Assembly (NCBI RefSeq): GCF_001401755.1
Contig: NZ_AVQK01000031.1
Coordinates: 1-62,031, forward strand
DNA: 62,031 nt
Reading direction: 5' to 3'
Origin: Aquimarina longa SW024
GTDB taxonomy: Bacteria; Bacteroidota; Bacteroidia; Flavobacteriales; Flavobacteriaceae
Part shown: positions 28,898 to 38,465 of the stretch, in pieces
Numbering within the stretch: position 1 is the stretch's first letter
How the letters are laid out: each line of letters opens with the position of its first letter
The notes under the pieces: model-generated
Told to the model about the DNA's origin: nothing
The model's input: the letters and a program-made list of their open reading frames with translations, nothing else
Databases searched by the model: none
Made by a program: the position numbers and the translations under genes

Positions 28898-30067
28898 TTA
28901 CGATCCACAACGACCATTGCTAGACCAATAACCATTAGTGCCAAGCGTATATAAATATCCATTATAAGTTACTTTATCCCCAGAAGCATAATTTTTGTTT
29001 CCAGAATATTCTGTAACTCCATTACATATATCAGTATTTGTAGGAGTATTTTTACATTCAGCAATTCGATTCCATCTTGTAAAATCTCTCTCATATAAGC
29101 TTCCTCGATAGGTTACTTTATCTCCTACAGAGTAACGTTTACCTTTTACCCATTCAGCAATACCTTTACAAGGATTTGTAGTAGGAGTACCACCATCATC
29201 AGATGGGTAAACTTTATTTGTTCCTTTAATATCCAAAGCAGAAATAGCAGCCTGTCTTCTTGGTAAAACATTACCATTAAGGTCAGTTATAGTTGGTTGT
29301 CTATTTTTACTGAATGTATAACTACCATACATCATAGTAGAATTGATATCAAAATCTTTTGTTACCAGAATGGCAGAATTACTTTTATAAAATTGATCAG
29401 CGGCGCCATCTTGTATATTTTCATATTTAATAATAACATGATTATCTCTATCAGAACGATTCTGTTCATGAATATACCCTAAGGTATGTCCAATCTCATG
29501 GATAAGTACAACAGCTGTCGTAGCACTTCCTAAACGAATAAACCCTCTTGATCCATTCATTCCTAAGGTAGCAACACCACAATTACAAGAATCACCATTA
29601 CTACTAATAGTTACATAATTAGATTCATTAGTACGTTTTTTAAAACGAACATTTGTTTTACTACTCCATTCATCCATTGATTTTTGAAGCTCGTTACGAA
29701 CTGATTGACTCAATCCTTCTACTACATATACAACAGTGTTATTTGTCCATTTACGAACAGTTCCTCCTAATCCAAGTTTAGCACTTATCTTAGTATTAGG
29801 AGCTTCTGTATTAGCTACAGGAATAGCTAAGTTAGTTAATTGATCTTCAAATAATCGAACATCGGTTCCTTGAAGACTATAGGTTCCGTCGTCTTGTTTT
29901 TTTACAAGAACACGTTCATTTAAAAAATACTTTTCAATAAATTGATTCTGATCGTTAACTGCTTCAGGGGTTTCTTCAAAGTTTTCATTTTTTTGACAAG
30001 AAGTAAATGATAAAACAATTGCTAAAACACCAATTCTAAGCCAATTGACTACATTTTTCGTTTTCAT
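28898..30067 (-). CDS. Astacin-family zinc metalloprotease lipoprotein with two carbohydrate-binding-like modules
   Basis: 389 residues. Lipoprotein signal ends in S-F-T-S-C. After a propeptide-like region (about 25-95), the M12A catalytic domain has HEIGHTLGYIHEQNRSDRD (zinc ligands H190, H194, H200; the E-Q-N-R-S-D-R-D tail is astacin-specific) and the Met-turn S-T-M-M-Y-G. Two C-terminal repeats of about 40 residues (W-V-K-G-K-R-Y-S-V-G-D-K-V-T-Y-R-G and Y-S-G-N-K-N-Y-A-S-G-D-K-V-T-Y-N-G) look like ChiC/CBM5/12-type modules, suggesting binding to chitin or another polymer. Cell-surface or periplasmic digestion is inferred. Confidence 0.92.
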   Translation of the reverse strand: MKTKNVVNWLRIGVLAIVLSFTSCQKNENFEETPEAVNDQNQFIEKYFLNERVLVKKQDDGTYSLQGTDVRLFEDQLTNLAIPVANTEAPNTKISAKLGLGGTVRKWTNNTVVYVVEGLSQSVRNELQKSMDEWSSKTNVRFKKRTNESNYVTISSNGDSCNCGVATLGMNGSRGFIRLGSATTAVVLIHEIGHTLGYIHEQNRSDRDNHVIIKYENIQDGAADQFYKSNSAILVTKDFDINSTMMYGSYTFSKNRQPTITDLNGNVLPRRQAAISALDIKGTNKVYPSDDGGTPTTNPCKGIAEWVKGKRYSVGDKVTYRGSLYERDFTRWNRIAECKNTPTNTDICNGVTEYSGNKNYASGDKVTYNGYLYTLGTNGYWSSNGRCGS

Positions 30068-30379
30068 TAAATTTAATTTTGAGTTTGTATATAATTTACC
30101 GGTGTATGTATTTAAAACTAACTCTCAATTATATTAGTGTTTTAAAAATGTTAAAAAACAAATAAACTTATAATTAAATTGTGAAATAATTTGTTAATTT
30201 AATAATAGATTCTTAAATTAATGAATTAAAAACAGCTTTGTTTTAAGGAGAAATAGTGTAAAAAAATCCATTATAATTTATAGTCATGATCAAAATAATG
30301 GGGTACATACAAAATTAGTATAGCTAATAATAAAATAGTGATGTATCTAAATAAATTATACAGTACTTAATATTCAATT
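30068..30379. other. Divergent intergenic region
   Basis: 312 bp of AT-rich DNA between the astacin gene and the plus-strand gene at 30380. No ORF, tRNA, repeat or clear promoter consensus seen. Confidence 0.35.
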
Positions 30380-30793
30380 ATGCTTCAACCCATTAAAAAT
30401 AATCAAGTGATAAAGCAATATGACCTTGAAATAGGGAAAATTGTTTTTTATAAAAATTACTTGATTATTGAAGTAGCTGAAGGTATTTGTTTTGATTATG
30501 AAAAAGCAAAACAAATATCCCGATTAACAGACTTACATTATAAAAATCACTCTTTTGGGTATATTTCTAATAGAGTAAATTCATACTCATTAGAGCCAAT
30601 AGATTATATGAGGATTAAAAATATATTTCCAAATATGATAGCTTTTGCTGCAGTTATATATAATAAATCTCAGAAAGCGAGTATACGAATAGAAAATATG
30701 TTTTATCAAGATGGTATTGCTTCATTTGAAAGCCTAGAAGAAGCGGTTAAATGGATAGTTTTACAATTAGAAAACAAATCGAAATTATTCTAA
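30380..30793 (+). CDS. Hypothetical protein, STAS-like in size and pattern
   Basis: 137 residues, soluble, no signal. Alternating beta/alpha pattern (I-G-K-I-V-F-Y-K-N-Y-L-I-I-E-V-A-E-G near the start, F-G-Y-I-S-N-R in the middle, E-E-A-V-K-W-I-V near the end) recalls the SpoIIAA/STAS-like proteins common in Flavobacteria, but I cannot name a family with confidence. Monocistronic. Confidence 0.65.
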   Translation: MLQPIKNNQVIKQYDLEIGKIVFYKNYLIIEVAEGICFDYEKAKQISRLTDLHYKNHSFGYISNRVNSYSLEPIDYMRIKNIFPNMIAFAAVIYNKSQKASIRIENMFYQDGIASFESLEEAVKWIVLQLENKSKLF

Positions 30794-30891
30794 ATTAATA
30801 ATTGTACAAATATTTTTATCAAAACTTATTTTATTTTCTAGGAACTTATTTTTTTAAAACTTCCTTCTATTGATATGTTATCAGTCAACTA

Positions 30892-31788
30892 TTATCTTCT
30901 GGGGTGAAAATTATGTATAACCTCTTTTAAGTGACTTCGATCTATGTGCATATAGATTTCTGTAGTTGTAATACTTTCATGTCCTAGCATTAATTGAATA
31001 GCTCTTAGATCGGCTCCATTTTCTAATAAATGAGTTGCAAAAGAATGTCTAAAAGTATGTGGACTTATTTGTTTATGAATTCCTGATTTTTCTACTAAAC
31101 GTTTTACAATTGTAAAAATCATTGCTCTAGTAAGTTGCTTGCCCCTCCGATTTAAAAACAAAGTATCTTCATGCCCTTTTTTAATATCCATATGACTTCG
31201 TATTTCACTGGTATACTTATTAATATAATCGCAGGTAACCTCTCCTATGGGGACAAATCGTTGTTTATCACCTTTTCCTGTAACACTTATATACCCTTCA
31301 TCAAAAAAAAGACTGGATAATCTTAATGTTATAAGCTCACTTACTCGTAGACCACATCCATAAAGAGTTTCTATAATTGCACGGTTACGTTCTCCCTCGG
31401 GTTTACTTAAATCAATTTGCGCGATAATAAGATCTATTTCTTCTACAGATAATGTATCTGGGAGTTTTCTACCTATTTTAGGAGATTCAATAAGTTCCAT
31501 AGGATTAGTTTCTCGATAATCTTCGAAAACCAAATAATTAAAAAAACTCTTTAATCCAGAAATGATTCTGGATTGCGAACGAGGATTGACTAATTTTGCT
31601 GTTTCAAAAATAAATAGTTGTAATATTTCTTTTTCAATAGAAAGAGGAGTAACTATAGTGTTTTGTTCTTCTAGGAATTTTAACAACCGTTGTATATCAA
31701 GAGTATAGCTAATAATTGAATTTTCAGAAAGCCCTCTTTCGATTCTAAGGTAATGTTCGTAATCTTTTATGACATGATTCCATTTCAT
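30892..31788 (-). CDS. xerD: Tyrosine recombinase XerD
   Basis: 298 residues from the inner ATG 31788 (M-K-W-N-H-V-I-K-D-Y), the usual Bacteroidota start; the frame has an ATG ten codons earlier. Resolves chromosome dimers at dif together with XerC. Catalytic set: R in G-C-G-L-R-V-S-E-L, K in T-G-K-G-D-K, H-T-F-R-H, G-H in L-G-H-E-S, and nucleophile Y in T-T-E-I-Y. N-terminal SAM-like core-binding domain present. It faces aroQ across the barrel-protein cluster; in many flavobacteria xerD and aroQ are direct neighbours. Confidence 0.95.
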   Translation of the reverse strand: MKWNHVIKDYEHYLRIERGLSENSIISYTLDIQRLLKFLEEQNTIVTPLSIEKEILQLFIFETAKLVNPRSQSRIISGLKSFFNYLVFEDYRETNPMELIESPKIGRKLPDTLSVEEIDLIIAQIDLSKPEGERNRAIIETLYGCGLRVSELITLRLSSLFFDEGYISVTGKGDKQRFVPIGEVTCDYINKYTSEIRSHMDIKKGHEDTLFLNRRGKQLTRAMIFTIVKRLVEKSGIHKQISPHTFRHSFATHLLENGADLRAIQLMLGHESITTTEIYMHIDRSHLKEVIHNFHPRR

Positions 31789-31867
31789 TACTACTAATAT
31801 ATATAAAAGAAAAACCATCCCAAAAAAATGATTGGAATGGTTTTAAAAGAGTAAAAATATTTTATAC

Positions 31868-32473
31868 TTAGAATTTATATACTAAACCAAGAGTGATATC
31901 TTCAAGATCAGCATTAAGGTTAAAAGTATCTGTAGATTTTGCATTAGGAACATCTTTTGGCTTATCAGAACCATATCCTAAAGCTCCCCAGTTTGCTTCT
32001 AGAGCAAAGTTGTTGCTAATGAAATAGCTAACACCAGGTCCTACAGCGATACCAAATCCAGTAGATTTTACATCAGGAGTGGCAGTATTACCATCGTCTC
32101 TTTTTGAAGATCTGTAATCTAATCCTAGTTCAGCAAAAATAGAAAATTTACTTGCAGGAGTAAAGTAATATCTACCAAAAGCACCTATTCCAAAAGAATC
32201 GTTTTTTGCTTTATTACCACCATTTTTATTAGTTTCATTATTGAATTTTAGTTTTGCTCCAATAGCAATATTTTCTGTAGCAAAGTACGCTGCTCTTGGT
32301 GAAAAAGTAAAAGTATTTGTTTTAAACTCTCCTGTACTAGAAGAACTATACCCTACAGAACCAGAAATGAAGATATCTCCATTAGCAAATCCTGTTGTTG
32401 CTGTAGCTTCTTCTTGTGCATTTGCAAAAGTAAAGCTTACTACTGCTAAAGCAGTTAATATTAGTTTTTTCAT
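31868..32473 (-). CDS. Outer-membrane beta-barrel protein
   Basis: 201 residues. Signal peptide with cleavage after T-F-A-N-A-Q, then alternating amphipathic beta-strands and a final strand ending L-G-L-V-Y-K-F, the aromatic C-terminus of outer-membrane barrels. An eight-strand OmpA/porin-like family member of unknown ligand. A TAAATTTG promoter element lies 43 bp upstream of the start. Confidence 0.85.
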   Translation of the reverse strand: MKKLILTALAVVSFTFANAQEEATATTGFANGDIFISGSVGYSSSSTGEFKTNTFTFSPRAAYFATENIAIGAKLKFNNETNKNGGNKAKNDSFGIGAFGRYYFTPASKFSIFAELGLDYRSSKRDDGNTATPDVKSTGFGIAVGPGVSYFISNNFALEANWGALGYGSDKPKDVPNAKSTDTFNLNADLEDITLGLVYKF

Positions 32474-32515
32474 AATAATTGTTTGTTTAAAAGGTTGTTT
32501 GTTTTAAATCGATGG

Positions 32516-32523
32516 CAAATTTA
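32516..32523 (-). promoter_or_regulatory. Bacteroidota -7 promoter element (TAAATTTG)
   Basis: Minus strand TAAATTTG matches TAnnTTTG at a sensible distance before the barrel gene. The -33 element is weak. Confidence 0.4.
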
Positions 32524-32752
32524 TAGAATTCACTTGTATAAATTGTTAACTAGCTCTTAATATTTTTGATATTAAATTTTTTCTAAAAAAATCAATTCTC
32601 TTTGGGATTATTAATAATTTTAGAATCAAGCTTTTATTTAAAACTACCGGTTTCTAGCCTATAGTAGTTTGTTTTTTTACTACATCGTTATAGGAAGAAA
32701 AAGTACCCAAAAAGTATTCTTTAGTGGCTAATTTTATAAAAAATCATTCATC

Positions 32753-33135
32753 ATGAGAAAATTATTATTAGCAGTATTTGCTACTTTTAGTTTAGTCGCT
32801 ATTGCACAAGAAGAAGACATCAGATTTGGAGCTAAATTAGGGGTGAATTTTGTTGCTCTTTTAGGCAATATTAAAGCTGCAGATGCAAGAACAAATTTCC
32901 ATATAGGGGCACTTGCAGAAATTCCTATTTCTGATCAATTTGTTTTCCAACCAGAATTATTATATTCTGCACAAGGAGCAAAAGAAAAAGATGGAGGCAG
33001 AGAATACAAAACAAATAGTGATTATGTCAATATTCCTTTAATACTTAAATGTTATGTAGCAGAAGGTTTTAATATTTAAGCAGGTCCACAAGAAAGAATA
33101 ATGTATTTCAATTATCTGTCGGATATAAGTTCTAA
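32753..33135 (+). pseudogene. PorT-family outer-membrane protein, broken by a stop and an internal deletion
   Basis: Starts normally with a signal peptide (F-A-T-F-S-L-V-A-I-A-Q) and the PorT-like stretch F-G-A-K-L-G-V-N ... Q-P-E-L-L-Y-S-A-Q-G. After A-E-G-F-N-I the next codon is TAA, yet the frame continues A-G-P-Q, the motif present in the intact paralogue as T-G-P-Q-L-G. Shortly after, another frame reads Q-L-S-V-G-Y-K-F and stop, the expected last barrel strand (paralogue: Q-L-S-V-G-Y-L-F). About 70-90 residues between those points are missing. Nonsense mutation plus deletion, hence pseudogene; a terminator follows at 33161. Confidence 0.85.
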
Positions 33136-33160
33136 GAATATTTCTTAGCTTAATTATTTA

Positions 33161-33192
33161 AAAGCATCTTATTAAACTGAGGTGCTTTTTTT
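33161..33192 (+). terminator. Terminator after the broken porin gene
   Basis: AAAGCATC (33161-33168) pairs with GGTGCTTT (33181-33188), one wobble, followed by T7. Confidence 0.7.
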
Positions 33193-33278
33193 GATTATGA
33201 GCTTTAGATTTTAAAAAATAAAACTACTTTTGAATATTAATACCATTTATACTATGAATTGGTAGAATACTAGTTATT

Positions 33279-33911
33279 ATGATAAAGAATATTTTTTTAA
33301 CTATCCTGATTATATGTATTACGATTCCTTTTTCATATGCTCAAGAAAAAGAAGACGACCCGTTATATACACGCGCAGGATTTAAAGCAGGAACGAATTA
33401 TGCTACTATAGTAGGAGATACAGATGTTGATGCTAGAGTACGCATGCATTTTGGTGCTGTAATAGAATTTCCTGTAGTACCACGTGTTTTTGTACAAGCA
33501 GAGCTATTATACTCTGCACAGGGGTATAAAATTAAAGAAGAAGGAATAGAAAATAAGATTAGCTTAAATTATTTAATGCTTCCTGTTATAGCTAAGTTTA
33601 ATATTATAGATAAATTTAGTTTAGAAACAGGGCCACAATTAGGAACATTGGCAAATGCTACTGAATCTGCAAAAGATACTCCTAAAGAATTCTATGATTC
33701 TTTTAGTAATTATGATTTTAGTTGGGTTTTTGGGGCAGGTTATAAATTAGAAAGCGGTCTGTTTTTTCAAGTTCGTTATAACTTAGGGTTGACCAATATT
33801 AATACTATAGAAACGTCTAATATAGATAATAAACATTCTGTAGCTCAGTTATCTGTAGGGTATTTATTTAAAACTAAAAATAATAGAAGGCGCCAGCAAG
33901 AACAGGAATAG
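33279..33911 (+). CDS. PorT-family outer-membrane beta-barrel protein
   Basis: 210 residues. Signal peptide (I-P-F-S-Y-A-Q), then G-F-K-A-G-T-N-Y-A, Q-A-E-L-L-Y-S-A-Q-G, T-G-P-Q-L-G and last strand Q-L-S-V-G-Y-L-F. Outer-membrane beta-barrel (OMP_b-brl_2 type). The tail after the last strand is basic (K-T-K-N-N-R-R-R-Q-Q). Intact paralogue of the broken gene 150 bp upstream, so the pair arose by tandem duplication. Confidence 0.88.
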   Translation: MIKNIFLTILIICITIPFSYAQEKEDDPLYTRAGFKAGTNYATIVGDTDVDARVRMHFGAVIEFPVVPRVFVQAELLYSAQGYKIKEEGIENKISLNYLMLPVIAKFNIIDKFSLETGPQLGTLANATESAKDTPKEFYDSFSNYDFSWVFGAGYKLESGLFFQVRYNLGLTNINTIETSNIDNKHSVAQLSVGYLFKTKNNRRRQQEQE

Positions 33912-33979
33912 TAATACCCATAAAAACGTATTAATAAAAAACTATACTATTCAGTTTCACTTAATTATTGAAAGATAAA

Positions 33980-34402
33980 ATGATGAAAATTTTAATATTA
34001 AATGGTCCTAATTTAAATCTTCTTGGTAAAAGAGAGCCAGGGATATATGGAAACCAAACTTTTGACGAGTTTTTTAAAGACTTACAATTTCGTTTTAAAA
34101 TGATGGAATTAGCTTATTTTCAATCTAATATTGAAGGGGAATTGATAACTAAGATTCAGGAAGCAGATGATCAGTTTGATGGAGTAATTCTTAATGCAGG
34201 GGCATATACACATACTTCTATAGGAATTGGAGATGCCATAAAAGCAATAGCAACTCCTGTGGTAGAAGTGCATATATCTAATACTTTTGGTAGAGAAGAA
34301 TTTAGGCATCAATCCTATATTTCTCCTAATGCAAAAGGAGTTATTCTAGGTTTTGGTTTACAGAGCTATTCATTAGCACTACAGAGTTTTGTAACTGTTT
34401 AG
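33980..34402 (+). CDS. aroQ: Type II 3-dehydroquinate dehydratase
   Basis: 140 residues from ATG 33980 (33983 is equally possible; the frame opens at a TTG earlier). Third step of the shikimate pathway. Motifs: I-L-N-G-P-N-L-N-L-L-G-K-R-E-P with the catalytic region, Q-S-N-I-E-G-E-L, N-A-G-A-Y-T-H-T-S, and E-V-H-I-S-N ... F-R-H-Q-S. Full length. Converges on lpdA with a shared terminator. Confidence 0.95.
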   Translation: MMKILILNGPNLNLLGKREPGIYGNQTFDEFFKDLQFRFKMMELAYFQSNIEGELITKIQEADDQFDGVILNAGAYTHTSIGIGDAIKAIATPVVEVHISNTFGREEFRHQSYISPNAKGVILGFGLQSYSLALQSFVTV

Positions 34403-34459
34403 AGAGGGGTATTAAGAAATAAAATTTAGAGAGATAAGATAATTTTGTACAAAAAATGC

Positions 34460-34494
34460 AAAATGCCTTATTCTAATTTAGAATAAGGCATTTT
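34460..34494. terminator. Bidirectional terminator between aroQ and lpdA
   Basis: Perfect 14-base arms AAAATGCCTTATTC (34460-34473) and 34481-34494, A-rich before and T-rich after, so active for both convergent genes. Confidence 0.85.
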
Positions 34495-34515
34495 GTTTAA
34501 ATATATTATCTATTA

Positions 34516-35907
34516 TTATAAATGAATTACTTCGTCATAAGCATCTGCCACAGCTTCCATCACAGCTTCACTCATTGTAGGGTGAGGATGGATAGCTTTT
34601 AATACTTCATGTCCTGTAGTTTCTAATTTTCTACCTAAAACAGCTTCAGCAATCATATCAGTAACCCCTGCTCCAATCATGTGGCAACCTAACCATTCGC
34701 CATATTTAGCATCAAAAATTACTTTTACAAAACCATCTTTAGTTCCTGCTGCACTAGCTTTACCAGAGGCAGAAAAAGGAAATTTACCAATTTTTAATTC
34801 ATAACCAGCTTCACGAGCCTGTTTTTCTGTCATTCCTACACTAGCAATTTCTGGTGTAGCATAGGTACATCCAGGGATGTTTCCGTAATCGATTGGTTCA
34901 ACATGCATTCCTGCAATTTTTTCAACACATGTAATTCCTTCTGCAGAAGCAACATGAGCTAGAGCAGGACCTGGTACAATATCTCCTATAGCATAAATAC
35001 CAGGGATATTAGTTTGGTACCAATCGTTAACAACAATTTTATCTCTATCTGTAGCGATACCTAGTTCTTCTAAACCGATATTTTCTATATTGGTTTTAAT
35101 TCCTACTGCAGATAATACGATATCGGCTTCAAGAATTTCTTCTCCCTTTTTTGTTTTTACCGTTGCTTTAACTCCATCACCACTAATGTCCACACTTTCT
35201 ACAGAAGAATCGGTCATAACCTTAATTCCTGACTTTTTGAAATTACGAGCAAACTGTTTAGAAACATCTTCATCTTCAAGAGGGACAAGGTGGGGTAAAT
35301 ATTCTACTATAGTTACTTCTGTTCCCATAGCATTATAGAAATGAGCAAACTCTACTCCAATAGCCCCTGATCCAACAACAATCATTTTTTTAGGTTGTGA
35401 TTCTAAAGTCATTGCTTTTCTATACCCAATCACTTTTTTACCATCTTGTGGTAAATTAGGTAACTCTCTAGATCTTGCTCCCGTAGCAATAATAATATGT
35501 TTAGCTTCGTAGTCAGTAGTTTTTCCATCAGCATCGGTAACAGTAATTGTGTTACTAGATTTTAGTTTACCAAAACCTTCTAGAATATCAATTTTATTTT
35601 TTTTCATAAGGAATTGGACTCCTTTACTCATACCTTCTGCGACACCACGACTACGCTTTACAACTGCATCAAAATCCTTATCAAATGTATCTACCGTAAG
35701 CCCATAATCAGATGCGTGTTTAAGATAATTAAATACCTCTGCACTTTTTAATAATGCTTTTGTGGGGATACATCCCCAATTTAAACATACTCCTCCTAGT
35801 TTTTCTTTTTCCACTATTGCGGTTTTGAATCCTAATTGAGAAGCTCTAATAGCAGTTACATAGCCCCCTGGACCACTTCCTAAAACAACGATATCATATG
35901 TGCTCAT
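34516..35907 (-). CDS. lpdA: Dihydrolipoyl dehydrogenase (E3)
   Basis: 463 residues. FAD/NAD enzyme that reoxidises lipoamide of 2-oxoacid dehydrogenase complexes. FAD loop G-S-G-P-G-G-Y, redox disulfide G-G-V-C-L-N-W-G-C-I-P, NAD loop G-S-G-A-I-G-V-E-F, G-D-I-V-P-G-P FAD-binding motif, and active-site H in H-P-H-P-T-M-S-E. Full length; stands alone. Confidence 0.96.
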   Translation of the reverse strand: MSTYDIVVLGSGPGGYVTAIRASQLGFKTAIVEKEKLGGVCLNWGCIPTKALLKSAEVFNYLKHASDYGLTVDTFDKDFDAVVKRSRGVAEGMSKGVQFLMKKNKIDILEGFGKLKSSNTITVTDADGKTTDYEAKHIIIATGARSRELPNLPQDGKKVIGYRKAMTLESQPKKMIVVGSGAIGVEFAHFYNAMGTEVTIVEYLPHLVPLEDEDVSKQFARNFKKSGIKVMTDSSVESVDISGDGVKATVKTKKGEEILEADIVLSAVGIKTNIENIGLEELGIATDRDKIVVNDWYQTNIPGIYAIGDIVPGPALAHVASAEGITCVEKIAGMHVEPIDYGNIPGCTYATPEIASVGMTEKQAREAGYELKIGKFPFSASGKASAAGTKDGFVKVIFDAKYGEWLGCHMIGAGVTDMIAEAVLGRKLETTGHEVLKAIHPHPTMSEAVMEAVADAYDEVIHL

Positions 35908-36102
35908 AAATCTTTATTTTTTAAAGACACGAATTTAAGAATAATTCAGTTAATGAAAAAAGGATTTAAAGACTCCCTAAGAGGAAGATCATTATTAAAA
36001 TCATTAAAAAAATAGCATATTATATGATTATGGTGTTAATCTTTAGTGTTTTGATGTTTTTTAGTACTAAACTACAGTATTAAATGAAATTATTTAATCT
36101 GT

Positions 36103-36612
36103 TTAGAAATCTAATTTAAGAGCAGATTTTACAGCATTAATATCTGATAGGTCTACTTTACTGTTTTTAGGAAAACTAGAGGGTACGATAACTACTCTAA
36201 AAACTTGATTTTGAGTAAAAGTAGTATCTAAAGCAGCAAAATTATCAGATTCTAAGATAATTTCGATGTCAAATATGTTTCTATCTGCATCAAAAATGAA
36301 ATTATATCTAAATTGTGCATAACCATTATTATCAAAAAAGAAAGTTCTGGGTAATGGTTCCCATGCATCAGCTCTTTCATTTGAAGAAATTTGAGGGTCG
36401 CGAACATAAACTAATGCAACATCGGATTCAAAAACTTCTATAGTATTAGGAATAGTGACTCCAATTCTACTGATGTTGTTATCGGACGTAAAATTTATTT
36501 TGGCTACTTCAAAAGTTTTACCAATAGTATCTAAATCTATTCTATCATCATCACTAGAACAGGATGTGGATATGAATGTTGTTATACATAGTAAAATAAA
36601 AATAAATCTCAT
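36103..36612 (-). CDS. Small lipoprotein of unknown function
   Basis: 169 residues. Lipobox I-S-T-S-C followed by the S-S-D-D-D run common in flavobacterial surface lipoproteins. The rest is beta-rich (F-T-S-D-N-N ... V-T-I-P-N-T-I), Ig-like in pattern. Lies 29 bp after the msrB pair on the same strand, so possibly co-transcribed. Family not recognised. Confidence 0.75.
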   Translation of the reverse strand: MRFIFILLCITTFISTSCSSDDDRIDLDTIGKTFEVAKINFTSDNNISRIGVTIPNTIEVFESDVALVYVRDPQISSNERADAWEPLPRTFFFDNNGYAQFRYNFIFDADRNIFDIEIILESDNFAALDTTFTQNQVFRVVIVPSSFPKNSKVDLSDINAVKSALKLDF

Positions 36613-36641
36613 AGGTTGTAATTTTAGTGTTTCTCGTTGTT

Positions 36642-37034
36642 TTATTTCTCAAAGTCTATACTAATAGAATTGACGCAATACCGTTGACCGGTTGCTGTAG
36701 GTCCATCATTAAATACGTGCCCTAAATGACTGCCACAAGTAGCACATACTATTTCTGTACGTACCATACCATGTGTGGTATCTCTTATATACTCAATAGC
36801 ACCTTCTATAGATTCATCAAAGCTAGGCCATCCACAACCTGAATCAAATTTGGTAGTACTTTTAAATAAAGGTGTATCACAAGCCATACAGGTATATGTA
36901 CCATTTTCAGTATGGATATTATACGTTCCTGTAAAAGGTCTTTCAGTTCCTTTTTGTCTTAATACTCTATATTGTTCTTCCGTAAGCTTTTCTTTCCATT
37001 CAGCTTCGGATTTTTGTATGGGATATTTGCTCAT
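36642..37034 (-). CDS. msrB: Peptide methionine-(R)-S-oxide reductase MsrB, cytosolic form
   Basis: 130 residues, no signal. Reduces methionine-R-sulfoxide in proteins. Zinc site C-M-A-C ... C-A-T-C, substrate motif [16 protein letters not shown], and catalytic Cys in R-Y-C-V-N-S. Start overlaps the stop of the second MsrB gene by 4 bp, so both are made from one message. Confidence 0.94.
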   Translation of the reverse strand: MSKYPIQKSEAEWKEKLTEEQYRVLRQKGTERPFTGTYNIHTENGTYTCMACDTPLFKSTTKFDSGCGWPSFDESIEGAIEYIRDTTHGMVRTEIVCATCGSHLGHVFNDGPTATGQRYCVNSISIDFEK

Positions 37035-37519
37035 TTTTTGTCTTTTGGTTTAAAGATAAGGGCATCACCATTAATACAATGTCTTTTTCCTGTAGTTTCT
37101 CTAGGGCCATCATTAAATACATGACCTAAGTGCCCTCCACAGGTTGTACATAATAGCTCAGATCGGGCATATCCTAATTTATGATCTACATCTTTATCAA
37201 CACTTCCTTCGACAGCACGATCAAAACTAGGCCATCCTGTTCCGCTATCAAACTTATATTTACTCTCATAAAGAGGAGTATTACATGCAGCACAATAAAA
37301 AATACCAGGGGCATATAATTTGTTCAACGGACTAGAAAAAGGTCTTTCAGTTCCTGCTCGTCTCAGAATATAATATTGTTCTGAGGTTAAAATCTTTTTC
37401 CATTCTGCATCAGTTTTAGATACTTTGTAAGATTTTTTGTTTTTTTTGGTTTCTTTTTGAGCTGTACTTGTACAACTTATCGCTAGAACTCCAATGAGTA
37501 CTAAAATAAAACGTCTCAT
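37031..37519 (-). CDS. msrB: MsrB, lipoprotein form
   Basis: 162 residues from inner ATG 37519 ([16 protein letters not shown]). Lipobox L-A-I-S-C, so it works outside the inner membrane; basic linker K-K-N-K-K-S before the enzyme. Domain as in the neighbour: C-A-A-C ... C-T-T-C zinc site, [16 protein letters not shown] and catalytic Cys in R-H-C-I-N. Differs from the cytosolic copy enough to indicate old duplication. No msrA is adjacent. Confidence 0.93.
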   Translation of the reverse strand: MRRFILVLIGVLAISCTSTAQKETKKNKKSYKVSKTDAEWKKILTSEQYYILRRAGTERPFSSPLNKLYAPGIFYCAACNTPLYESKYKFDSGTGWPSFDRAVEGSVDKDVDHKLGYARSELLCTTCGGHLGHVFNDGPRETTGKRHCINGDALIFKPKDKK

Positions 37520-37595
37520 AGTTTTTTTTAATTTTAAATACATAAAGTTATGCTTAAATAGTCGTTAAAGTATGCATAAAATAACTAATCAATAA

Positions 37596-38465
37596 TTATT
37601 CCAAAATAAATTCTACAATTTTAGCAATGACTTTTTGATTCCCTAATATTTTTCTATGTCCTAATTCTTTTGTAATTAATATATTACCATTTTCTAGATT
37701 ATCCACAATCTCATGAGCAGCACTATAGTGTACGTCTACATCATTAATATCGTGTATAACCAATGTAGGTATTTTAACTTCTTTTGCAGAGATGGCTCCA
37801 GAATAATTATCAAGATCTTCTCCATATTTTTTATCAAAATATGCTTTTAGGAGAGTTCCTACTTTTTCGTCTAATTGTAGGTTTTTTACAAAATTTTTAA
37901 CTATTGCAGTGATGCTATTTGCTGTACCAATAATGATTAATTTTTTTATTTGTAAACCATTTTTGGTTGCTCTAAGTAATGACATTCCTCCTAGAGAGTG
38001 ACCAATTGCAGTTTCAAAAGGTCCATAATTTTGTTCTAATTGATGTACGGTTTCAATGAAATGAGGCATCATACTTCTTTTTCCTGGAGCATCTCCATGT
38101 GCAGGAGCATCAAAACTGACAGTACTATATCCTTGTTTTAATAGCTCATCTGCAATTTTAGATAGCTGTGTTCCTCTGCCAGACCAACCATGAACTAAAA
38201 GGATTTTTTTTTGAGAATTACCATAATGATAGACAATAACTTTACGATTAATTTTTTTTATAAAAACTGCTTCTTTTTTACTTTTTCCATACATTCTTTT
38301 TTCTCTGTTAGGAATTTTATATCCAAAAGGAGTTAAAAAGATTCTTGCAGCAAATCTTGAGGCTAAAAAAGGAGAAATCCAGTTTACTATTTTTCCAATA
38401 TATAGAATTGATTTAGGAATCAAAAGTGCTTGAACAGGGATTAGGTTTTTATCTGCATTATTCAT
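37596..38465 (-). CDS. Alpha/beta hydrolase
   Basis: 289 residues. Serine-hydrolase fold: oxyanion H-G-W-S-G-R-G, nucleophile in G-H-S-L-G-G, acid in I-N-D-V-D and histidine in L-G-H-R-K. The first 60 residues are basic and partly hydrophobic (I-L-Y-I-G-K-I-V-N-W-I-S-P-F), perhaps membrane-touching. Substrate unknown. A TATATTTG promoter element lies about 97 bp upstream of the start. Confidence 0.88.
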   Translation of the reverse strand: MNNADKNLIPVQALLIPKSILYIGKIVNWISPFLASRFAARIFLTPFGYKIPNREKRMYGKSKKEAVFIKKINRKVIVYHYGNSQKKILLVHGWSGRGTQLSKIADELLKQGYSTVSFDAPAHGDAPGKRSMMPHFIETVHQLEQNYGPFETAIGHSLGGMSLLRATKNGLQIKKLIIIGTANSITAIVKNFVKNLQLDEKVGTLLKAYFDKKYGEDLDNYSGAISAKEVKIPTLVIHDINDVDVHYSAAHEIVDNLENGNILITKELGHRKILGNQKVIAKIVEFILE

